Assembly: GCF_963675165.1 (NCBI RefSeq)
Contig: NC_087377.1
Coordinates: forward strand, 17,278,518-17,342,517
Direction: 5' to 3'
Length of the DNA stretch: 64,000 nt
Source: Halichondria panicea
Taxonomy: Eukaryota; Porifera; Demospongiae; Suberitida; Halichondriidae
Shown here: positions 58,814 through 64,000 of the stretch, piece by piece
How positions within the stretch are numbered: the first letter of the stretch is position 1
Layout of the letters: every line of letters starts with the position of its first letter
Made by a program: the position numbers and the translations under genes
The notes under the pieces: generated by a model
Database searches by the model: none
What the model was told of the DNA's origin: nothing
The model's input: the letters and a program-made list of their open reading frames with translations, nothing else

Positions 58814-60666
58814 CTGACGGGTTAAAGAGTCACATGATCATAGTCACACTGAGTGGCCAGTTTACGTGAGGCCCCTCTATTTCTTAGCAGCACAGTAGGC
58901 CTAAAGGTGTGTGTGTGGGGGGGGATCGTACATGATTGTACATTGCACACCTTCAAATAGGACACACTATAGGTGACCTTGAATGACTTTAAGGGACTCT
59001 ACAAAGTATGACACAAATGCATTTTCCAGCTAATACACTTTGTACCTCTACCTCCATTCTCAGTGCCTCTTCTTGTCTCCTCAACACTTGGCCGGGCTGA
59101 AAAATGGCCGCATAACTGGGGGCCAGAAAAGATGAGGGGTAGAAAAATCAAACAATAGTACAGAAGACAAATCGATCAGTCTATCTACAATTAGAACTAG
59201 AGCACTGAAGTGCTACCCTCGGCTGTTGACATAAATAACTATAGAAACCAGAGGAGTGTTATACAATAGTATATATGATCTGGCTAAGCAGCAAGTAACG
59301 GGAGCAATAAAAAAAACTAGACTAGAGGTGAGAAGGGAGTTTTAGCATAACATCATAGACACGTACTTTATTGCACTAATATTATAATGAAACAGTAGGT
59401 GGTGGCACAGGTCCAAACACATACTATGAAGGTTATAGCTTAGCTGGTTATTTTCAAGTACAATTTGCAATTTGGGCCTGAAATAAATACTATTATTGAT
59501 CTAAGCACACTATAATTATTGCAGCACTATTAAAGATGCTATTAAATACGATAAAATCGGAGGTTTGCAACACCAGATGACTACACAAGTCAACAAAGCT
59601 CTCAGAAAGAAACCTCCAATATGTGTGTAGTTGTCTGACATGCTATCACTCACTTCTCCAGCATTAGTTTCTCATTGTCTGATCCACTCCGGGTGCTTTG
59701 CTACCGCTGGTTGCTAGGTGGAGCTCCGCTAGTAAGCTCTCCTCGTTGGGGTCAAAGTCCACCTCACCTGGTTGGTACAAATCCTCAGGTCTAGTAGGGG
59801 GAAAACACGTGAACAGTACTTACTACGAATTATGGTCAAACAATAATAACTGTACACACACAAGCACGTCTTCAAACACTGCACATGTAACCAAGGCAAT
59901 GGCTATAATAGTCTCAAGCAACTTCACCATAACATGACCCCTGACTATAACGTCAAATACTCGGGTCATTAGAGCCCTTGTCAGAGCTTGCTACATGATG
60001 GTAGTCTACTGCCGCACTCTTCAACATACTATTTAAAAGTTTCAAACAGCTTTCCGGACCATCCAAACAAAATCAAATGCGTCCTATAGGAACAGTGTAC
60101 ATGAAAATGTTGGCAGTAGGTATATCCTATCAGGCTATTAAATAACAACACTATCACTCACTCATCATCCTGAGTTTGTCATCAGACTTGCATCTTTACG
60201 AGCAGCTTCGTCATGTAGGATCATCTGATTGGTCTGGAACTTGCCATTCCCACCTCCTCAGCAATGGTCTCTCTCCATGGTCCTGGCTATGTCACTGTGG
60301 CCCACAATAGGATCTAGGACTGGACAAAGCCTCCAGGCAATAGATTTCTGCCATGCTGCTTCAAAACGTGATTTGCTGATTCAACATTGTTATTGCAGAA
60401 AAGGGGGCGTATCTCGTTAGAAATGTGGGCAGATAATACAGCACTGAGGGAGATTATCAGGGTCCTTCACCAGTTCACTTCCTATCTAATCCTAGAGCTA
60501 GCTAGGGCCTCTAAGGAGTGAGTAGCCACCAAGGTGAGTGCGTGATTCATATCTCATTCTATAGCCCATCTCAAAGTCTCAGTTTGAATAATATAATAAG
60601 CTAAAATTGATGTGCACCATATGCCATTGTATGAAATGCCCTGGTCCACTCACAGGCTAACTGTCA
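58814..60666. other. Repeated 3-prime flank and 5-prime region of gene F
   Basis: 58860-60330 parallels 42780-44260, with the same minus-strand exon-like block at 59695-59790 (DLYQPGEVDFDPNEESLLAE). 60360-60425 retains a decayed form of the receptor promoter found at 15345-15420 (ACGTGATTTG, TTATTGCAGA, GGGGGCGT), but CACGTG is lost. A possible 5-prime UTR exon of gene F ends at the donor CACCAAG/GTGAGT near 60533. Confidence 0.45.
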
Positions 60667-63609
60667 ATGGCCACTCAAGCAACCCCCGATCATTCTCCTG
60701 AGTATTTGTCCATCCAAGAGAACTTTGAAGCATTGGTGTCCACATTCAAAGCTCAACCTGCTGCATACGCTGATAGCCTCTTCTCCAATGGCTACATACC
60801 AGATGAAGTTCTCGAGTACTCTAGACTGAATGGAGTTATGGACTCGGATAAATCTCGAAAGATTCTGGATACTATCATCCATCGAATTAAGCTCAATCCC
60901 AGTGTATTCCACGGCTTTATCGCTGCCATCGCTGGCCCTTCTACTGACGATGTTGTCAAGAAACTACATGATAGTTACGAGCGTCACAAGACTGCGACCA
61001 GCCGTGTTGAACAGCCGCAACTCTCTCCACCCCCACACCAGCAACCTCCACCAGAGGCTCCGACGTCCTTCAGCTTCCCACACCTCGACACCTCTAGCCT
61101 TAATGAGGATGATAGAATTGAATTGGAGGATCGGCTCATACGTGATACAAGGAAAATGATTATTAGGTTCACTGCTTTTACTCTAATTATACAAAGATCA
61201 TTTGAAAACCAACGGATCCCTTTGGATCAGATTAAAGATTCCGTTCTCAGCCTCGAATCTTTCAACGACGGGATTGGAATTAAAGTCCTAGATGCAGAAG
61301 ATAGGCAAGAGATCAAAAATGCCAAAAATTTGGCCCAAGTCTTCATGACTCTACGTGCTTACATCTCTTTTTTCAACTATGAGATAGTGGAGTACCTCAT
61401 CGAGCTGCTGGGATCACCAGACGACCAAACACAACTGCGTGAGTATTGCTCTGCACTTGATCAGTTCTGCCAGCGAAATGTGTTTGAAGTTCCGGCCGAA
61501 GCTTTCTCTTCAAAATCTCGTATCAAAACGGCTAAAGTGTTTGTTATCAAGTGCACTGAGCGAATAGCCACACTGGAGTATGTGAAAAGGCTGACTCCGA
61601 GAATTGCTGAAGCACTTGGTCTACAAAGAGCAGCGCTACAACTCTGTTCAATCAAACAAGGCTGCTTGGAGCTCCACTTTCTCGTCACTGTAGCTGTTGC
61701 CAAGCGTATCTACCCAGTGTCCCCTACTGTACAGGCAGCTCTCAGTGCGATGGGGGTCAAAGTTCTCACCTGTGGAAGTACGGATGAGGTGGAGACATTT
61801 CTGCTGGTACAGTAAGTTCTTGAAAAGGTACTATATACCCGTACTCTGCATAATTATACCATAACTTAATTAACAAGCATGGGCCCTATAATTTAGTTAC
61901 ATGAATATAATATTCGTATTATTATAATAATTACAAGTATGTACATGTCACGTACAGGGATCTGAGCAAACTCAAACTAAAAGGTGTTGAGGAGATGTCT
62001 AAAGACACAAGGACGAGCATGACAACCTTCACTCAAATGAAGGACACTAAAGGTATGAGTGTTTGGCCAACTTGATATCCTATAATCTTTCTTTTAGATA
62101 CAAGAGGCTCGGACACAGTGGAGGCAACAAAGAGGGAGTCAAAGGACACTCAACCAGTCAAGAAGGTGCGTACATGTAGTGTGATAATGAGATTCCCACA
62201 GCAACAATAGTATTGTACCTTAACATGCATGGATGCTGTCTCATGTGTTAAGCCGTAACTACACATCTGTTTGAGTGTGCCTATAATTATGTACTTCATT
62301 TAGCGCAAATTGTTGATTGTTCTCGTTCTGTTGTAGAATTTCCACAATGATATTCACGTCTGTGTTTTAGATTTCCACCAACGTTCCCCTGTACAGGCTC
62401 ACTGTGAGCAGATTGAGCACAAAGATGCTGAGCTGGTCAGGAGAGACGCCATCATTCAACAGCAGAGACAGGTGAGACAAAATGCACCATTATATTATTG
62501 CAGAGCTATAGTAGAAGCTTTGATCTCTTATAATCGTACTGTACATTCTATTAGACTAGTGGGCGTGGCCTCTTAAGCTAATTAGAGAAAGTGATTTAGT
62601 GTGCATGCAATTATTGCTACAAGTAACACTCGCTTGTTAGTAGACACTATCCTAATTACACTCATTCATTATTCAGGGTCCCCCTCCCAGAGAGTTGAGA
62701 CCTCCACTCACTCTGAAATGGAGAAGAGGAAAAGACATGCCAATCAAGATAGGTGACTCGGTACAGAGTGTTGTTATCGGTGACACGGTGTATGTTGGTG
62801 GAGGTAATGCAGGCAATAATCGTGACATGTGTACAGTGATGAAGCTCGAGCAAGATCAATGGACCAAACTACCAGAGTACACTGCCTGGTACTTCGCTAT
62901 GACATCACTCGCTAATCGACTAGTGCTGGTGGGAGGATATGATCCAAGAAACAAAAAACGCACCAATCAACTTGCAGTGTTTGAGTCAGGGGAATGGACT
63001 CACCCGTACCCACCAATGAACATTGCTCGTGATTTCTCAACAGCTGTCTCCTTCAACAACCACATCATTGTAGCTGGTGGGCATGATGATAAAAGACGTA
63101 CCTCCTCTGTGGAGGTGTTGGACGTGGCATCAAGAAGATGGTACATTGCTCAGTCACTACCTAACCCACGATCACATCTGAAATCTACTCTCATAGGAAA
63201 CACCCTCTACCTAATGGGAGGGTGGGATCACACTCGGAGTGCAACCAAGACAGTGTACCACGTCGACCTCACTGAACTCGTTGCAAAGGCCCATTCGAAC
63301 CTGGACACACCCACTCTCTGGCAGACCTTACAGGAAGCACCACTCGAGTTGTCAGCTCCTCTCAGTATTGGGAGGTCACTATTAGCCGTTGGTGGACGAG
63401 ACGACAGAGCCAACCCAAGTTCATCGATCCACCTCTACCAGCCTGACACAAGGAGGTGGGTGAAAGTGGGAGACCTGCCTACTGCACGATACTTCTGCAC
63501 ATGCTCAGTACTTCCTAGTGGAGAGGTCATTGTAGCCGGAGGACAGACAAGTGCATATCTGCTTACTTTTAGTCCAACTGTTGGTTTCTTCACTATAAGT
63601 GCTAATTAG
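60667..63609 (+). CDS. Gene F: CARD-like domain - unnamed domain - linker - Kelch
   Basis: Exons 60667-61811, 61958-62052, 62098-62165, 62397-62471 and 62677-63609 join in phase; 771 residues. Residues about 12-90 are helical and CARD-like (SRKILDTIIHRIKLNPSVFHGFI). A Pro-rich spacer follows (PPPHQQPPPEAPTS). Residues about 190-380 form a single well-conserved-looking domain (FNYEIVEYLIELLGSPDDQ, KVFVIKCTERIATLEYVKRL, CSIKQGCLELHFLVTVAVAK) that I recall only from uncharacterised invertebrate proteins. Then come the same two linker exons as in genes A-C and the Kelch exon (462-771), with a variable C-terminal loop (SAYLLTFS). No kinase is present, so signalling would rest on the CARD-like fold. 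Confidence 0.83.
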
Positions 63610-63807
63610 TTATTTTGTTAATTGTTTCTCTTTAATTGTGCGATGAGTTTATAACGATATTGATATTCTTTTTATTATGTTGAGACAATTAAGTTGCAAC
63701 AGAATTTTATCGCATAATTATAGTTATTATGATGACATGAAGTGGTACATACATAATTACATTGCCAGAAAATAGTACAAAAACAGACAAAATAATATTT
63801 AACAGCC

Positions 63808-63926
63808 TCATAACAAGTTCAGGTCCTTGGTTGGGGTCTTGTCCGAGGGTAGGGTGGACGCCTTCTCCCAGAATACAAAGTCTATCTCCTCTTCCGAGTC
63901 AGACAGTGAGGGGTGGGGCTCGGGAA
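63808..63926 (-). CDS. Acidic terminal exon (copy after gene F)
   Basis: Open copy of the exon at 10764-10882, about 200 bp beyond the gene F stop; the remaining gene would continue beyond the window. Confidence 0.45.
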
Positions 63927-64000
63927 CTGAGGGGTTAAAGAGTCACATGATCATAGTCACACTGAGTGGCCAGTTTACGTGAGGCCCCTCTCTTTCTTAG

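Noticed and set aside
3178-63609. A diversity-generating retroelement acting on the Kelch exons
   Set aside because: The NNY codon pattern is suggestive, but no reverse transcriptase, template repeat or accessory gene is present, and such systems are not known in animal nuclear genomes. Kept only as an analogy.

Overview
The window is nuclear DNA of an early-branching animal, most probably a demosponge. Genes have many short introns with GT-AG ends, and they mix death-domain, CARD-like, tyrosine-kinase-like and Kelch modules. Small DNA transposons are dense. The taxon is an inference; no ribosomal or mitochondrial marker is present.

The core is a cluster of intracellular receptor-like genes on the + strand that share one Kelch propeller exon and its upstream linker exons. 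Genes A (1211-4101), B (7497-10387) and C (20815-23661) encode death domain - kinase - linker - Kelch. Genes D (47033-50369) and E (54961-58318) encode kinase - long coiled coil - Kelch. Gene F (60667-63609) encodes CARD-like - unnamed domain - linker - Kelch. Gene G (29992-33733) has the same kinase and linkers but ends in a second death domain. No signal peptide or membrane segment is visible, so the products look cytosolic.

The main discovery candidate is the Kelch propeller. Across A/B, C, D, E and F the framework is almost unchanged even in DNA, while differences concentrate in the same two places of each of the six blades: the residue 14 before the GG pair, and the residues just after GG. 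In Keap1 these positions form the ligand-binding face. The cluster therefore looks like a diversified recognition repertoire joined to death-fold and kinase signalling modules.

Layout: 1-10799 is a 6286-bp tandem duplication, almost identical between copies A and B. On the - strand, USF-like bHLH-leucine-zipper genes lie head-to-head with the receptors: one apparently complete copy (11809-15237), one cut by the window start (112-792), and two decayed copies (4849-7079; 25120-28328). CACGTG E-boxes, the USF target core, sit in the shared promoters. A - strand acidic terminal exon of an unrecognised gene follows every Kelch gene. 15438-20629 is a nest of DNA transposons, including a Ginger-type element with a multi-exon integrase. 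34.5-41.2 kb holds a death-domain fragment and a decayed ankyrin-repeat gene. 41.2-47.0 kb is a large inverted-repeat complex with an inverted promoter pair upstream of gene D. Several transposon families can be delimited by target-site duplications, some checked against empty sites inside the window.

No tRNA, rRNA or CRISPR array was seen. All exon models come from reading frames, splice signals and comparison between copies, without transcript data.
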